Shown one piece after another: positions 9,313 to 19,098 of a DNA stretch of 64,000 nt. Position 1 is the first letter of the stretch; each line of letters begins with the position of its first letter. Under the pieces are notes generated by a model that had not been told where the DNA came from, did not search any database, and worked only from the letters and a program-made list of their open reading frames with translations. The stretch comes from Pseudomonas citronellolis (GTDB lineage: Bacteria > Pseudomonadota > Gammaproteobacteria > Pseudomonadales > Pseudomonadaceae). The stretch lies in the NCBI RefSeq assembly GCF_900112375.1, contig NZ_FOLS01000005.1, positions 124,001 to 188,000 of the forward strand. Reading direction: 5' to 3'. Position numbers and translations under genes: made by a program.

Positions 9313-9389
9313 CGATAGGCCGGCCTTATCGCGCCGCGAAAGGTCGCCGGCGCCGATAGAGGGCGTCGATCACCCGGTCTGCCATATCG
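9313..9389. promoter_or_regulatory. Putative LysR operator: CGATA-N9-TATCG plus outlying half-sites
   Basis: Positions 9313-9331 form a near-perfect 19-bp palindrome, CGATA-GGCCGGCCT-TATCG. Further half-sites CGATA (9354-9358) and TATCG (9385-9389) lie downstream towards moaB. TA-N9-TA gives the T-N11-A spacing typical of LysR recognition sites, and two spaced sites resemble the recognition/activation pair seen at many LysR promoters. The same CGATA-N9-TATCG architecture recurs at 11129-11149. Assignment to the LysR encoded at 8250-9149 is inference. Confidence 0.5.
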
Positions 9390-9452
9390 ATTGGACGGGG
9401 TAGGGGTTTGTCTCTAGCGTGGCTGCGAGTTCAATTTCGCGGAGACAAGGGC

Positions 9453-9992
9453 GTGAGCGTCAAACCCAATGCGGAATTCGTTCCGCTGAATATTGCCGTG
9501 CTGACCGTCAGCGATACCCGGACCTTCGACAACGACACGTCCGGCGAACTGCTGGCCAGCCGCAGCGTGGAGATCGGCCACCGCCTGGCGGCCCGCGTGC
9601 TGCTCAAGGACGACCTCTACAAGATCCGCGCCCAGGTCGCCGCCTGGATCGCCGACGACGACGTCCAGGTGGTGCTGGTGACCGGCGGCACCGGCTTCAC
9701 CGCCCGCGACAGCACCCCCGAGGCGGTCGCCTGCCTGCTGGACAAGCAGGTCGAGGGCTTCGGCGAGCTGTTCCGCGCCCTGTCGATCCTCGACATCGGC
9801 ACCTCCACCGTGCAGACCCGCGCCCTGGCCGGCCTGGCCAACGGCACCCTGGTGTGCTGCCTGCCGGGCTCCACCAATGCTTGCCGCACCGCCTGGGAAG
9901 GCATCCTCGCCGAACAGCTCGACGCCCGCCACCGCCCCTGCAACTTCGTCGCCCACCTCAAGCCCGGCCAGCGCTGCGAATCGCGGCAGTGA
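9453..9992 (+). CDS. moaB: Molybdenum cofactor biosynthesis protein MoaB
   Basis: A 179-aa MoaB/Mog-fold protein. Motifs are FVPLNIAVLTVSDTRTFDND, the molybdopterin-binding TGGTGFTARDSTPEAV, and LVCCLPGSTNACRTAW. MoaB-type proteins adenylylate molybdopterin before molybdenum insertion, or act as trimeric MPT-binding proteins. The GTG at 9453 is chosen over an upstream ATG at 9408. It follows CGGAGACAAGGGC, a GGAGA site about 7 bp away, and the resulting N terminus (MSVKPNAEFVPLNI) fits Pseudomonas MoaB. The gene is monocistronic, divergent from a LysR gene and convergent with the bestrophin gene. Confidence 0.93.
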   Translation: MSVKPNAEFVPLNIAVLTVSDTRTFDNDTSGELLASRSVEIGHRLAARVLLKDDLYKIRAQVAAWIADDDVQVVLVTGGTGFTARDSTPEAVACLLDKQVEGFGELFRALSILDIGTSTVQTRALAGLANGTLVCCLPGSTNACRTAWEGILAEQLDARHRPCNFVAHLKPGQRCESRQ

Positions 9993-10001
9993 GCCCTCGT
10001 C

Positions 10002-10024
10002 GCCCGGCGCACTCTGCGCCGGGC
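10002..10024. terminator. Perfect stem-loop between convergent moaB and bestrophin genes
   Basis: GCCCGGCGCA (10002-10011), a CTC loop, and TGCGCCGGGC (10015-10024) form a perfect 10-bp GC-rich stem. It lies 10 bp after the moaB stop and 10 bp before the end of the convergent gene, so it could terminate both. No U-tract follows on either side, so efficiency as an intrinsic terminator is uncertain. Confidence 0.55.
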
Positions 10025-10034
10025 GCCGCCGTCT

Positions 10035-10934
10035 TCAGCTGAGGATGCAGTCCACCGGCTCCAGCGGCCGCGGCAGCGCGCGCTCGCCGAGGGCGCCGAG
10101 GATGTCGCGCTCGATGACGCGGACCACGGCGTCCAGGGGCAGGTCGTTCTCGTCGCGGCCGAAGGGGTCTTCCAGCTCGTTGCCGATGGCGTCCAGGCCG
10201 AAGAAGGTGTAGCTGACGATGGTGGTGAACAGCGGCGCCATCCAGCCCAGCGGCTCGGCCATGGCGAAGGGCAGCAGGATGCAGAAGATGTAGATGGTGC
10301 GGTGCAGCAGCAGGGTGTAGGGGAAGGGCAGCGGCGTGCTCTTGATCCGCTCGCACACCGCCTGCGCCTCGCTGAGCCCGACCAGGCGCTGCTCCAGGGT
10401 GACGTAGCGCCACTCGCCCAGGGCGTTGCGCCGGGCCTGCGCCGAGCAGGCCGCGCCGATCTGCTGGAGGATGCCGTCGCTGACGTTGTGCAGCGCCACC
10501 GGCGCATCGGCCGCCAGCCAGGGCCGCGCCGCCTGCAGTTCGTCCTCGTTGCGCAGCCGCGCGTTGAGCGCGTGGGCATAGCCGCAGAGCGCCCGCAGCA
10601 GGCGTTCGCGCAGGGCGGCGTCGGTGATGGCGACGCTTTCGCGGATGAACGAGCGCATCTCGACGACCACCTGGCCCCAGGCCTTGCGGCCCTCCCACCA
10701 GCGATCGTAGCAGGCGTTGTTGCGGAAGCTCATGAAGATCGACAGCGACAGCCCCAGCAGGGTGAAGGGCGTGGCGCTGACCCGCGCGAAGAGTGCCGGA
10801 TGGCGGCTTTCGACCAGCACGATCAGCGAGGCCAGCAGGGTGACCAGCAGGCTGCGCCAGGCGATGCGTTTGGCGATGGAGCCCTTGAGCGTGAACAGCA
10901 CGCTGAACACGTTGGGCTGGGGGTGAACGATCAT
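10035..10934 (-). CDS. Bestrophin-family (UPF0187) membrane protein
   Basis: A 299-aa bestrophin/UPF0187 homologue. Family-specific motifs are SFRNNACYDRWWEGRKAWGQ, the membrane span YIFCILLPFAMAEPLGWMAP, and SYTFFGLDAIGNELEDPFG followed by RDENDLPLD. Further spans lie near 30-50 and 60-80. Bacterial members form pentameric ion channels, some cation selective. The ATG at 10934 (MIVHPQPNVFSVLFTL) matches the usual N terminus. The gene is alone on its strand and faces a 407-bp upstream gap with a GCCGATA-N9-TATCGGC palindrome. Confidence 0.92.
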   Translation of the reverse strand: MIVHPQPNVFSVLFTLKGSIAKRIAWRSLLVTLLASLIVLVESRHPALFARVSATPFTLLGLSLSIFMSFRNNACYDRWWEGRKAWGQVVVEMRSFIRESVAITDAALRERLLRALCGYAHALNARLRNEDELQAARPWLAADAPVALHNVSDGILQQIGAACSAQARRNALGEWRYVTLEQRLVGLSEAQAVCERIKSTPLPFPYTLLLHRTIYIFCILLPFAMAEPLGWMAPLFTTIVSYTFFGLDAIGNELEDPFGRDENDLPLDAVVRVIERDILGALGERALPRPLEPVDCILS

Positions 10935-11341
10935 GGTGCTTCCGTGGACAGGGGGCGGTCGGCCGCCGGGTTCATGCAGCGTCGCCGGCCGCGCGGCGGT
11001 GGCGTTCGCCTTCGCGCCCGGGCATGGCCGGTCGAGGGCTTGCGGCGTATTCGGAGGAACTGTCTTCACAGCCTTGCGCCGAGGCTAGAGAGACGCCCCG
11101 GGAGCGTCAAATCGCTTTTGGTTACCAGCCGATAAGTGTGCTCTATCGGCCTCTTGCGACCAGGCTCCGGGCGCTTTGCCACGGGCTTTTCAGGACGATG
11201 GCCGACAGGGGTGGCGTGGTCGGAAGTTCCGCGGATGACGGCGTTCTTTCAATTGCAGCGGGCCCTGGAAAGTTCGCCTGGAATAACGTTTAGCGAACTA
11301 TCCCGGCGGGACTTTCCCGGCCCGGGAACTGGCAGCGGCGG
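10935..11341. other. Intergenic region upstream of the bestrophin gene
   Basis: No gene is supportable in these 407 bp. The notable element is the perfect inverted repeat GCCGATA-N9-TATCGGC at 11128-11150. The left 170 bp are GC-rich. Near 11318-11332 a short TTCCCGG/CCGGGAA hairpin lies just beyond the 3' end of the minus-strand GGDEF gene and may act as a weak terminator. Confidence 0.6.
11128..11150. promoter_or_regulatory. Putative LysR-type operator GCCGATA-N9-TATCGGC
   Basis: Perfect 7-bp arms, GCCGATA (11128-11134) and TATCGGC (11144-11150), are separated by 9 bp. The core CGATA-N9-TATCG is the same as the palindrome at 9313-9331 before moaB, including the T-N11-A spacing. It lies about 190 bp upstream of the bestrophin start codon. 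The shared architecture suggests one regulator acts on both promoters; this is inference. Confidence 0.5.
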
Positions 11342-12511
11342 CTAGTCGCCGGCCAGGCACACGCGGTCGCGGCCCTGTTGCTTGGCCTGGTAGAGCAGGC
11401 GGTCGCAGCGGTCGAGCAGCTCGCCCGCTTCGGCGGCGCCGTCGGACAGCCCGCCGCCCAGGCTGATGGTCAGGTGGCAGAGGCGGTCGGGGCGCTTCAG
11501 GTGCTCGATGTCCAGTTCCGCCACGCGCTCGCGCAGGCGCTCGGCGACCTGGCGCAGCTCCAGCGGGCTGGCCACCTGCAGGAGGATGACGAATTCCTCG
11601 CCGCCGTAGCGGAACACCCGGGCCTGGCCGCTGCGCAGGGTGTCGGCCATGCAGTTCGCCACCTCGCACAGGCAGCGGTCGCCGGCGGGGTGGCCGTAGT
11701 GGTCGTTGAACGGCTTGAAGTAGTCGATATCGGCCAGCAACAGGGCGAAGGGCCGGCCGTGGCTGCGCATCTGCCGCCAGCTTTGCTCCAGGTGCAGGTC
11801 GAAGGCGCGGCGGTTGCCCACGCCGGTCAGCGCGTCGGTGGCGGCCAGGGCCTGCAGGCGCTGGTTCAGCTCGGCCAGTTCGGCGCGCTGGCGCTGGCCT
11901 TCCAGGTCGGCGAGGAAGGCCCGGCGCACGCCGTTGATGTTGGTCCAGCTGATGAACAGGCTGAAGGCCAGCACCGGCAGGTAGACCAGGGTGAACACCA
12001 GCAGCGCCTTGGGTTCGCCGGCGTGGATCAGCGCCACGTTGCCGAGGATCACCGCCGAGATGGCGATGGAGCAGGCCAGGATGCCGGCGAAGGAATAGCG
12101 CACGCCGAGGTTGCCCAGGACGATGAACACCACCGAGGCGTAGAGGAAGGTGGGCACCTCCGGCGAGGCGCTGCGCTTGAGCAGTTCGAACCAGGCGATG
12201 GCCGAGACGATGTCGTGCAGCGGCATCAGCAGGTCCATCAGCAGCACGCTGCGGCTGTGGCGGAACACCAGGTAGATGTTCAGCAGGCCGACCAGGCTGA
12301 GCGCCCCGCGCAGCAGCAGCGACTGCAGGGCCATGTCCGGGATCAGCGCGGCGTCGGCGAGGACGTAGGCGTCGTAGGCCGCCATGGCGATGAAGTTGAT
12401 CGCCAGCAGGAAGCCGCGGTAGTGCTGCAGCACGTAGGCGCGCAGGGCCGGCTGCAGGTGCGCGGGGATGTGCCGCTCGCTGCTGGCCGTGGGGTGCTCG
12501 GGTAAGCTCAT
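11342..12511 (-). CDS. Membrane-bound diguanylate cyclase (GGDEF)
   Basis: A 389-aa protein with an N-terminal block of about six hydrophobic spans (roughly residues 30-200, e.g. GFLLAINFIAMAAYDAYVLA and LLVFTLVYLPVLAFSLFIS). A linker helix then leads to a C-terminal GGDEF domain (about 225-385). The active-site loop is RYGGEEFVILL (Glu variant, active in known cyclases) and DALTGVGNRRAFD precedes it. It should make c-di-GMP from two GTP at the inner membrane. A later ATG (12511) is chosen over one at 12535; neither has a strong ribosome binding site. It is 126 bp downstream of the hybrid kinase gene on the same strand. Confidence 0.9.
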   Translation of the reverse strand: MSLPEHPTASSERHIPAHLQPALRAYVLQHYRGFLLAINFIAMAAYDAYVLADAALIPDMALQSLLLRGALSLVGLLNIYLVFRHSRSVLLMDLLMPLHDIVSAIAWFELLKRSASPEVPTFLYASVVFIVLGNLGVRYSFAGILACSIAISAVILGNVALIHAGEPKALLVFTLVYLPVLAFSLFISWTNINGVRRAFLADLEGQRQRAELAELNQRLQALAATDALTGVGNRRAFDLHLEQSWRQMRSHGRPFALLLADIDYFKPFNDHYGHPAGDRCLCEVANCMADTLRSGQARVFRYGGEEFVILLQVASPLELRQVAERLRERVAELDIEHLKRPDRLCHLTISLGGGLSDGAAEAGELLDRCDRLLYQAKQQGRDRVCLAGD

Positions 12512-12637
12512 GACGCCTGCCTGTGGCCGGTCCATCGGGGTGTCGCGCGCCGGTCCACGCCCGACACGCTACTGCTGGACTGTGTCGGCAGGATGTAGGC
12601 CGGCTTGAACGGGCGTGGGCGCCGGCCGCCGTGTGGC

Positions 12638-15600
12638 TCACAGCTCATCGAGCATCTCCCGGCCCAGTTGCAGCGCGCCCTTGAAGTCCAGGGCCTGGAC
12701 CAGCTCGTTGAAGCGCAGGAAATGCCGCGGCCAGGCGTGCTGGTGGCGGGCCAGCGCGTCCAGGCGGTCGAGGGCGTCGAGGTTGCCCGACTCCAGCAGG
12801 CCGAGGATTTCCCCCACCCGCTCGCGCACCTGCGGGCGGCTGAGTTGCGTGGCGGTGCCCGGGGCCAGGCCGGGCGGTTCGGCGAACAGCGCCTGCAGCT
12901 CGGCCAGTGTCACCGCCAGCAATTGCCGCAGCTCGTCCACCGGCAGCGTGGCGAGGGCAGCGGCCTGCGCCTCGGCCGGGGTGCGCAGCAGCTCGGCTTC
13001 CAGGGCCGCGCAGCGCGCAGCCAGGGCACGGGCGCCCATGGTGCCGGCGCTGCCCTTGAGGGTGTGCAGCAGGCCGGCGCTGGCGCTCACGTCGCCGCTG
13101 CCGCGCAGGCTGTCGAGGCGCCCCAGCAGCTTGTCCATCTCCGGCTCGAAGCTGCGCAGCACGCGGTGGATCAGCTTCTCGTCGCCGCCGAAGCGGCCCA
13201 GCACGCTGTCGCGGCCCTCGACGATGGCGTCTTCCTCCGGCAGCTGCGGCGGCGCTTCCCGCGCGCGCTGCGGCGCCTCCAGGTGGGCCAGCAGGCGGTT
13301 GACCATGTGTTCCTTGTCGATCGGCTTGGCGATGTGGTCGTTCATCCCCGCCAGCAGGCAGGCCTCGCGGTCGGCCTGGGCGGCGTTGGCGGTCATGGCG
13401 AGGATCGGCAGGGCGGCGAAACGGCCGTCGGCGCGGATCCGCCGGGTGGCCTCCAGGCCGTCGATGTCGGGCATCTGCACGTCCATCAGCACGGCGTCCA
13501 GGGGCACGCCGCTATGGCACACCTGCTCGACGCCTTCCAGGCCGCCCTCGGCCAACAGCACCTCGGCGCCCTCGCTGGCCAGCAGTTCGGCGGCCACCTG
13601 GCGGTTCAGCGCGTTGTCCTCCACCACCAGCAGGCGCCGCCCGGCCAGGCGCCTGCTGTCGGCGGCGGGCGCCGTGGCCGGCTCGGCGGCCTGGCCGCCC
13701 AGGGCCTGCTGCACGCTGTCGGCCAGTTGCCGCGGGGTGACCGGCTTGGTCAGGAAGTCGATGAAGGGCGGGGTGTCGCCGTCGCGCACGTCGGCCAGCA
13801 CCTCGCGGCCGTAGGCGGTGATCATGATGATGGTCGGCGGCGTGTGCGCCCCGGCCTCGCGCTGGATCAGCCGCGCGGCGCGCAGGCCGTCGAGGTCGGG
13901 CATGCGCCAGTCCATCAGCACCACGTCGTAGCTCAGGCCAAGGCCCGTGGCCTCGCGGTAGCGTGCCACCGCCTGCATGCCGCCGCTGACCTGGTCGGCC
14001 TGCCAGCCCAGGGACTCGCAGGTGCGCAGCAGCAGTTCGGCGGCGCTGGGGTTGTCGTCCACCACCAGCAGCCGCAGCGGCCGGTCGATGACGGCGCAGC
14101 CGGCCTTCAGCGGCCGTTCGCCGACCACCGCCAGGTCCAGGTCGAACCAGAAGCGGCTGCCGAAGCCCAGCTGGCTTTCCACCTGCAGGCGGCTGCCCAT
14201 CAGTTCCACCAGGCGCTTGCAGATGAACAGGCCCAGGCCGGTGCCGCCGAAGCGCCGGGTGGTGGAGGCCTCGGCCTGGGTGAAGCTGTCGAAGATGCTC
14301 TGCAGCTGCGCCGGGCCGATGCCGATGCCGCTGTCGCGCACGCCGATGCGCAGGCGCAGGCGGTCGCCCTCGCGGCCCAGCTGTTTGACGCTGACCACCA
14401 CCTGGCCGTGGTCGGTGAACTTGATGGCGTTGCCGGCCAGGTTGATGAGGATCTGCTGCAGGCGCAGGGCATCGCCCAGCAGGCTGCCGGGCAGGTTGGG
14501 GTCGATGTCGAAGAGCATCTCGACGTCCTTGCTGCCGAGGTTGCCGGAGAGCACCACGGCGAGGTCGCGCATCAGCGTCTCCAGCTCGAAGGGGTGCTCC
14601 TCCAGCAGCAGCTTGCCGGCCTCGATTTTGGAGTAGTCGAGGATGTCGTTGAGCAGGCCGAGCAGGGCGGTGGCGGCGGAGTGGGCCTTGTCGACGTAGT
14701 CGCGCTGGCGCGGGTTCAGCTCGGTCTGGCGGGCCAGGAAGAGCATGCCCAGCACGGCGTTCATCGGCGTGCGGATCTCGTGACTCATGTTGGCCAGGAA
14801 GCTGGACTTGGCCGCGTTGGCGGCGTCGGCCTGCTCCTTGGCCTGGCGCAGCGAGGCCTGCATCTCGCGCTCGCGGGTGATGTCCAGGTTGATGCCGGTG
14901 ACGCGCAGCGGCGTGCCGTCGGCGTCGCGCTCGACGCGGGCGGCGGCCTGGATGTAGCGCACCTGGCCGTCGGGGCGGACGATGCGGAAGGTCGGCTCGT
15001 AGTTGCCGTGGCCCTGCACCGCGGCGTTCAGGCTGGCGAGGGTGGCCGGGGCGTCCTCCGGGTGCAGGCGCTCGCGCCAGTGGCCGATGTTCAGGCCGTT
15101 GCCGTTGAGTTCCGGCGGCTGCTGGTAGAGCTCGAACATGCGCTCGTTCCAGTGCAGGGTGTCGTCGGCCGGGCGCCACCACCAGATGCCCAGGCCGGCC
15201 GCCTCGGCGGCCAGGGCCAGTTGGTCGTGGGCCAGGCGCAGGCGGTCCTCGGCGGCCTTGCGCTCGGTGATGTCGACGGCGATGCCCAGGTAGCCGCTGA
15301 CCTGGCCGGCCTCGTCGCGCATGGCGGTGACCACCAGGCTCATCGGCACGCGGCTGCCGTCCTTGCGCAGGTAGGTCCATTCGCGGGTCTCGGCGCCTTC
15401 GTCCTCGGCCTTCTGCACCAGGGCGCGGAAGCCCGGCACCGGGCGGCCGTATTCCTCGCCCAGCTGGGCGGCGCGCGTGGCCACCTCGTCCTCCGGGTGC
15501 AGGCGTTGCGGGGTGGCCTGGCCGACCAGTTCCTCGGCGCGGTAGCCCAGCAGGCGCTCGGCGCCGCGGTTGAAGATGCGGATGATGCCGCCGGCGTCGG

Positions 15601-17119
15601 TGGCGATGATCGACACCTCCGAGGCCGAGTGCAGCACGCCGGTCAGCAGGCGGTTGGCCGCGGCGAGTTCGGCGGTGCGCTCGGCCACCTGGCGTTCCAG
15701 GCCGCTGTTGAGTTCGTGGATGCGCGCTTCGGCGGCCTTCTGCGCGGAGATGTCGCGCACCGTGGTCGAGGTGCCCACCACTTCGCCATGGGGGCCGCGG
15801 ATGGGCGAGGCGCTCAGCGACACGTCGATCAGCCGGCCGTCCTTGTGCCGGCGCTGGGTGTCGAAGGGCGGCAGGCGCTCGCCCTGGGCCACGCGGCGCA
15901 GCAGCGGTTCCTCTTCGGCCACCCGCTCGGCGGGCACCAGCAGGCCGTTGGCCTGGCGCCCGAGGACTTCCTCGGCTGTATAGCCGAGCAGCTTCTGCGC
16001 GCCGGCGTTCCAGCTGGTGATCTCTCCCTGCAGGTTCTTGCCGGCGATGGCGTCGGCGGAGGATTCGACGATCGCCGCCAGCCGCGCCTGCTGCTCCAGC
16101 ACCTGGGCGCGGCGCTGGCGGCTGACCGCGGTGGCCCCGAGCAGGGCGGCCAGCAGCAGGCTGCCCAGGCAGCCGGCGCCGAACACCAGGGGCGGGGAGA
16201 GCGGGTGCAGGCGCTGGACGAACGCCGGGTGGGCGCTGAAGTCGATCTGCCAGCGGCGGCCGAACACGTCGCGCTGCAGGCTCTGCGGGTACAGCCGCGG
16301 TGCCTTGGAGTCGTCGGCGCTGCTGTAGAAGGTGTCGCCGGGCTCGCCGTCGGTCACGTCGGCGAGCTGGAAGTGCACGGCGGCGTCGTCCAGGCGCAGG
16401 TCGTCGAGCACCTCGCCCATCAGCAGCGGCGCGTAGCTCAGGCCGATGGCCTGGGCCTCGCGCTGTTCGATGCTGGCCGGGGTGACGCCGCCGCGGTAGA
16501 TGGGCAGCAGCATCAGGAAGGACTGCTGGGATGCGCCGGAAGCTTGCACCAGGGTGATGGGCGCGGAGAGCCGCGGCAGCCCGGTGCGCAGCGCCGCCTG
16601 GGCGGCCTGCTGGCGGCGCGGCTCGGAGGCCACGTCCAGGCCGATGGCGGCCAGGTTGGGCTGTTCCGGTTCGATGTACTGGATGACGTAGCGCTCGCCG
16701 GGGTTGGGCCTCACCTCGTGCACGGCGAAGTCCGGCCGGCCTTCGGCGCGGGCGTTGCGCAGGAAGTCGTCGAGCGCCCCGGCCGGCACCCGGCGGACGA
16801 AGCCGAAGCCGCGGGCGCCGGGAAACTCCCGGGCGACGTCGCGGGTCTGGCTGTAGCGGTGGAAGACCTCGCGGCTGATGTGCGCCTCGCCGGCGGTCAG
16901 CACCGCGCCGCGGGCGCCGCGCAGGCCGTACTGGTACAGCTCGATGCGCGCCAGCACGGTGTCGGCCAGGCGGTTGGCCTCCTGGGCCACGGCGGCGCGC
17001 GCCTGCTGTTCGTTGCCGCGCTGCACCAGGGCGGCGCCGAGGGCCGAGCAGAGCACGCCCAGGGCCAGGACGGCCCAGGACCAGCGGTTGAACCTGAGGT
17101 TGCCCGGTGTCGTCTTCAC
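12638..17119 (-). CDS. CHASE-PAS hybrid sensor histidine kinase with two receivers and Hpt
   Basis: A 1493-aa unorthodox kinase. In order: TM helix (about 14-33), periplasmic CHASE domain (about 60-260, with [14 protein letters not shown]), second TM (about 310-332), three PAS units (near 345, 490 and 625), HisKA with [16 protein letters not shown] (His about 779), HATPase (about 880-1000, NLAGNAIKF), receiver 1 (Asp in [12 protein letters not shown], about 1071), receiver 2 (Asp in [12 protein letters not shown], about 1210) and a C-terminal Hpt domain (His in [13 protein letters not shown], about 1355). It can run a full phosphorelay internally. The next gene upstream on the same strand encodes a REC-GGDEF-EAL protein, its probable output. 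The ligand is unknown. Confidence 0.93.
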   Translation of the reverse strand: MKTTPGNLRFNRWSWAVLALGVLCSALGAALVQRGNEQQARAAVAQEANRLADTVLARIELYQYGLRGARGAVLTAGEAHISREVFHRYSQTRDVAREFPGARGFGFVRRVPAGALDDFLRNARAEGRPDFAVHEVRPNPGERYVIQYIEPEQPNLAAIGLDVASEPRRQQAAQAALRTGLPRLSAPITLVQASGASQQSFLMLLPIYRGGVTPASIEQREAQAIGLSYAPLLMGEVLDDLRLDDAAVHFQLADVTDGEPGDTFYSSADDSKAPRLYPQSLQRDVFGRRWQIDFSAHPAFVQRLHPLSPPLVFGAGCLGSLLLAALLGATAVSRQRRAQVLEQQARLAAIVESSADAIAGKNLQGEITSWNAGAQKLLGYTAEEVLGRQANGLLVPAERVAEEEPLLRRVAQGERLPPFDTQRRHKDGRLIDVSLSASPIRGPHGEVVGTSTTVRDISAQKAAEARIHELNSGLERQVAERTAELAAANRLLTGVLHSASEVSIIATDAGGIIRIFNRGAERLLGYRAEELVGQATPQRLHPEDEVATRAAQLGEEYGRPVPGFRALVQKAEDEGAETREWTYLRKDGSRVPMSLVVTAMRDEAGQVSGYLGIAVDITERKAAEDRLRLAHDQLALAAEAAGLGIWWWRPADDTLHWNERMFELYQQPPELNGNGLNIGHWRERLHPEDAPATLASLNAAVQGHGNYEPTFRIVRPDGQVRYIQAAARVERDADGTPLRVTGINLDITREREMQASLRQAKEQADAANAAKSSFLANMSHEIRTPMNAVLGMLFLARQTELNPRQRDYVDKAHSAATALLGLLNDILDYSKIEAGKLLLEEHPFELETLMRDLAVVLSGNLGSKDVEMLFDIDPNLPGSLLGDALRLQQILINLAGNAIKFTDHGQVVVSVKQLGREGDRLRLRIGVRDSGIGIGPAQLQSIFDSFTQAEASTTRRFGGTGLGLFICKRLVELMGSRLQVESQLGFGSRFWFDLDLAVVGERPLKAGCAVIDRPLRLLVVDDNPSAAELLLRTCESLGWQADQVSGGMQAVARYREATGLGLSYDVVLMDWRMPDLDGLRAARLIQREAGAHTPPTIIMITAYGREVLADVRDGDTPPFIDFLTKPVTPRQLADSVQQALGGQAAEPATAPAADSRRLAGRRLLVVEDNALNRQVAAELLASEGAEVLLAEGGLEGVEQVCHSGVPLDAVLMDVQMPDIDGLEATRRIRADGRFAALPILAMTANAAQADREACLLAGMNDHIAKPIDKEHMVNRLLAHLEAPQRAREAPPQLPEEDAIVEGRDSVLGRFGGDEKLIHRVLRSFEPEMDKLLGRLDSLRGSGDVSASAGLLHTLKGSAGTMGARALAARCAALEAELLRTPAEAQAAALATLPVDELRQLLAVTLAELQALFAEPPGLAPGTATQLSRPQVRERVGEILGLLESGNLDALDRLDALARHQHAWPRHFLRFNELVQALDFKGALQLGREMLDEL

Positions 17120-17159
17120 CCGATCCTTCCCGTTGCGGTGGTGCCCGTGGCACGGAGGT

Positions 17160-18851
17160 TCATGCTTGCAGGCCGTCGGCTAGCAGGCGGCTCATGTCGT
17201 CGCGGGGCACCGGGCGGCAGTAGAGGTAGCCCTGCATCACCGGGCAGCCCAGCGCCGCCAGCGCGCTTTCCTGGTTCGGGCATTCCACCCCTTCGGCCAC
17301 CAGCTCCAGGCCCAGGGCCTGGGCGAGCTTGATGATGGCCTCGATGATCGCCGCGTCGCTGCGGTCCTGGAGCATGTCGCGGACGAAGCTCTGGTCGATC
17401 TTCAACACGTCCACCGGGAAGCGCTTGAGGTAGGCCAGGCTGGAGTAGCCGGTGCCGAAGTCGTCGATGGCGATGCGCACCCCCAGTTCGCGCAGCGCCG
17501 CCAGGGTCTGGCGCGAGGCGTAGCGGTCGCTGGCCAGCACGCCCTCGGTGATCTCCAGTTCCAGGTTGCCCGGCTGCATGCCGGTCTGGGCGAGGATCTC
17601 GGCCACCTGGTCGACGAAGCTCTCGCTGCGGAACTGCACCGCCGAGATGTTCACGCTGACCGTCAGCGCGTGCCCGGCATCGTTCCAGGCGCGGGCGTCC
17701 TGGCAGGCGCGCAGGAGGATCTGCTGGCCGATGGGCACGATCAGCCCGGTTTCCTCGGCCAGCGGGATGAACTCCGCCGGCGGCACCAGGCGGCCCTCGC
17801 CGTCGCGCCAGCGGATCAGCGCCTCGACGCCGACGATGGCGCGCGTGGCGGCGTGCACCTTGGCCTGGTAGAACACCTCGAACACACCCAGCTCCAGGGC
17901 CAGGCGCATGTGCCGTTCGAGCAGGTGGCGGGCGCGCATGCGCGCCTCGATGTCCGCCGAGAAGAAGCTGTAGCCGTTGCGCCCGGCGGCCTTGGCCTGG
18001 TACATGGCGGCGTCGGCGTGGCGGTAGAGGTCCTCGGCGCCGTCGCTGTCGTCGGGGTAGAGGCTGATGCCGATGCTGGCGGTGAGGTGGTAGCTGGTGC
18101 CGCGGATGACGTAGGGCTCGCCCAGGGCCGCCTGCACCCTCGCGGCGAAGTCGCCGATGGACTCCAGGCTGTGCACCTCCGGCAGCAGCACGGCGAACTC
18201 GTCGCCGCCCGGCCGGCACACGGTGTCCATGGCCCGGCACTGGCGGCTGAGGCGCAGGGCGGTCTCCTGCAGGATGGCGTCGCCCAGGGAGTGGCCCTCG
18301 GCGTCGTTGACCGCCTTGAAGTTGTCCAGGTCCAGCAGCAACAGGCCGACGCGCTGCTGGTTGCGCCGCGCGCCCTCGATGGCCTGGGCCATGCGGTCGG
18401 CGAGCAGGGCGCGGTTGGGCAGGTTGGTCAGCGGGTCCTGGTTGGCGAGGATCTTCGCCATGTGCCGCAGGCGCGCGTGGGTGCGGATGCGCGCGCGGGC
18501 CACCGGCAGGTTCATCGGCTTGGTGATGAAGTCCACGCCGCCCATCTGCAGGGCGCGCAGCTCGTGGGCCACCTGGTCGTAGGCGGTGACGAAGATCACC
18601 GCGGCGTCGTTGAGCTTGGCGTCGGCCATCAGCGCCTGGCACACCTCGAAGCCGTCCATCCCGGGCATCTCGATGTCCAGCAGGACCACGTCCGGGCGGA
18701 TGCGCCGGGCCAGTTCCAGGGCCTGGCGGCCGTCCGAGGCGAAGTGCGTCACGCCCAGCCCCCTGGCCGCCTCGCCCAGCAGCTGTATGTCGCTGACCTG
18801 GTCGTCGACGATCAGGATGACCGAGTCGAAGTTACGCGGATCTTCCGGCAT
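17160..18851 (-). CDS. Response regulator with GGDEF and EAL domains
   Basis: A 563-aa protein: receiver (1-125, LIVDDQ and Asp about 54 in LLDIEMPGMDG), GGDEF (about 135-300, RPGGDEFAVLL intact) and EAL (about 320-560, GVEALIRW, DDFGTGYSSL, LKIDQSFVRDM). Both catalytic signatures are present, so synthesis, hydrolysis or GTP-regulated hydrolysis of c-di-GMP are all possible. The ATG at 18851 is chosen because GGAG lies 7 bp upstream; a longer frame exists. The 40-bp spacing to the hybrid kinase gene indicates an operon, so phosphotransfer from that kinase's Hpt domain is the likely control. Confidence 0.93.
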   Translation of the reverse strand: MPEDPRNFDSVILIVDDQVSDIQLLGEAARGLGVTHFASDGRQALELARRIRPDVVLLDIEMPGMDGFEVCQALMADAKLNDAAVIFVTAYDQVAHELRALQMGGVDFITKPMNLPVARARIRTHARLRHMAKILANQDPLTNLPNRALLADRMAQAIEGARRNQQRVGLLLLDLDNFKAVNDAEGHSLGDAILQETALRLSRQCRAMDTVCRPGGDEFAVLLPEVHSLESIGDFAARVQAALGEPYVIRGTSYHLTASIGISLYPDDSDGAEDLYRHADAAMYQAKAAGRNGYSFFSADIEARMRARHLLERHMRLALELGVFEVFYQAKVHAATRAIVGVEALIRWRDGEGRLVPPAEFIPLAEETGLIVPIGQQILLRACQDARAWNDAGHALTVSVNISAVQFRSESFVDQVAEILAQTGMQPGNLELEITEGVLASDRYASRQTLAALRELGVRIAIDDFGTGYSSLAYLKRFPVDVLKIDQSFVRDMLQDRSDAAIIEAIIKLAQALGLELVAEGVECPNQESALAALGCPVMQGYLYCRPVPRDDMSRLLADGLQA

Positions 18852-18978
18852 TCCATTGCTCCAGCGGAACACTTCTGTAGGAGAATTCTGGCATGAGGCT
18901 AGCCTAGATCACGAGAGCCTACCTCTACATGATGGCGAATTGGCATGTTTTCTCGGGATTGCCGTGCGGGTAGCGGCC

Positions 18979-19010
18979 GATGAGCTGTGTCTGTCAGCTG
19001 ATGGGCTGTC
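18979..19010. repeat. Direct repeat GATGRGCTGT at 21-bp spacing in a divergent promoter region
   Basis: GATGAGCTGT (18979) and GATGGGCTGT (19000) are repeated exactly 21 bp apart, two helical turns. They lie between the divergent REC-GGDEF-EAL and PAS-GGDEF genes. Same-face tandem copies could bind a regulator dimer. No regulator is identifiable. Confidence 0.3.
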
Positions 19011-19098
19011 ATGACGCCAGAACGCCATTATGGATAGACTCGAAACGACGGCCGACTTTCCCGGCGGTTCCCTGGGTGCCTGAGCGAGCAGTGTGCAG

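Noticed and set aside
13512-17153. Long minus-strand frame overlapping the hybrid kinase in another phase
   Set aside because: The translation is Arg/Pro/Ala-rich with no motifs; the kinase frame explains the sequence.
12605-17332. Very long open frame (over 1500 codons) on the plus strand
   Set aside because: It lies exactly opposite the hybrid kinase gene, has Gln/His/Ala/Gly-rich low-complexity translation and no domain; it is an artefact of high GC third positions.
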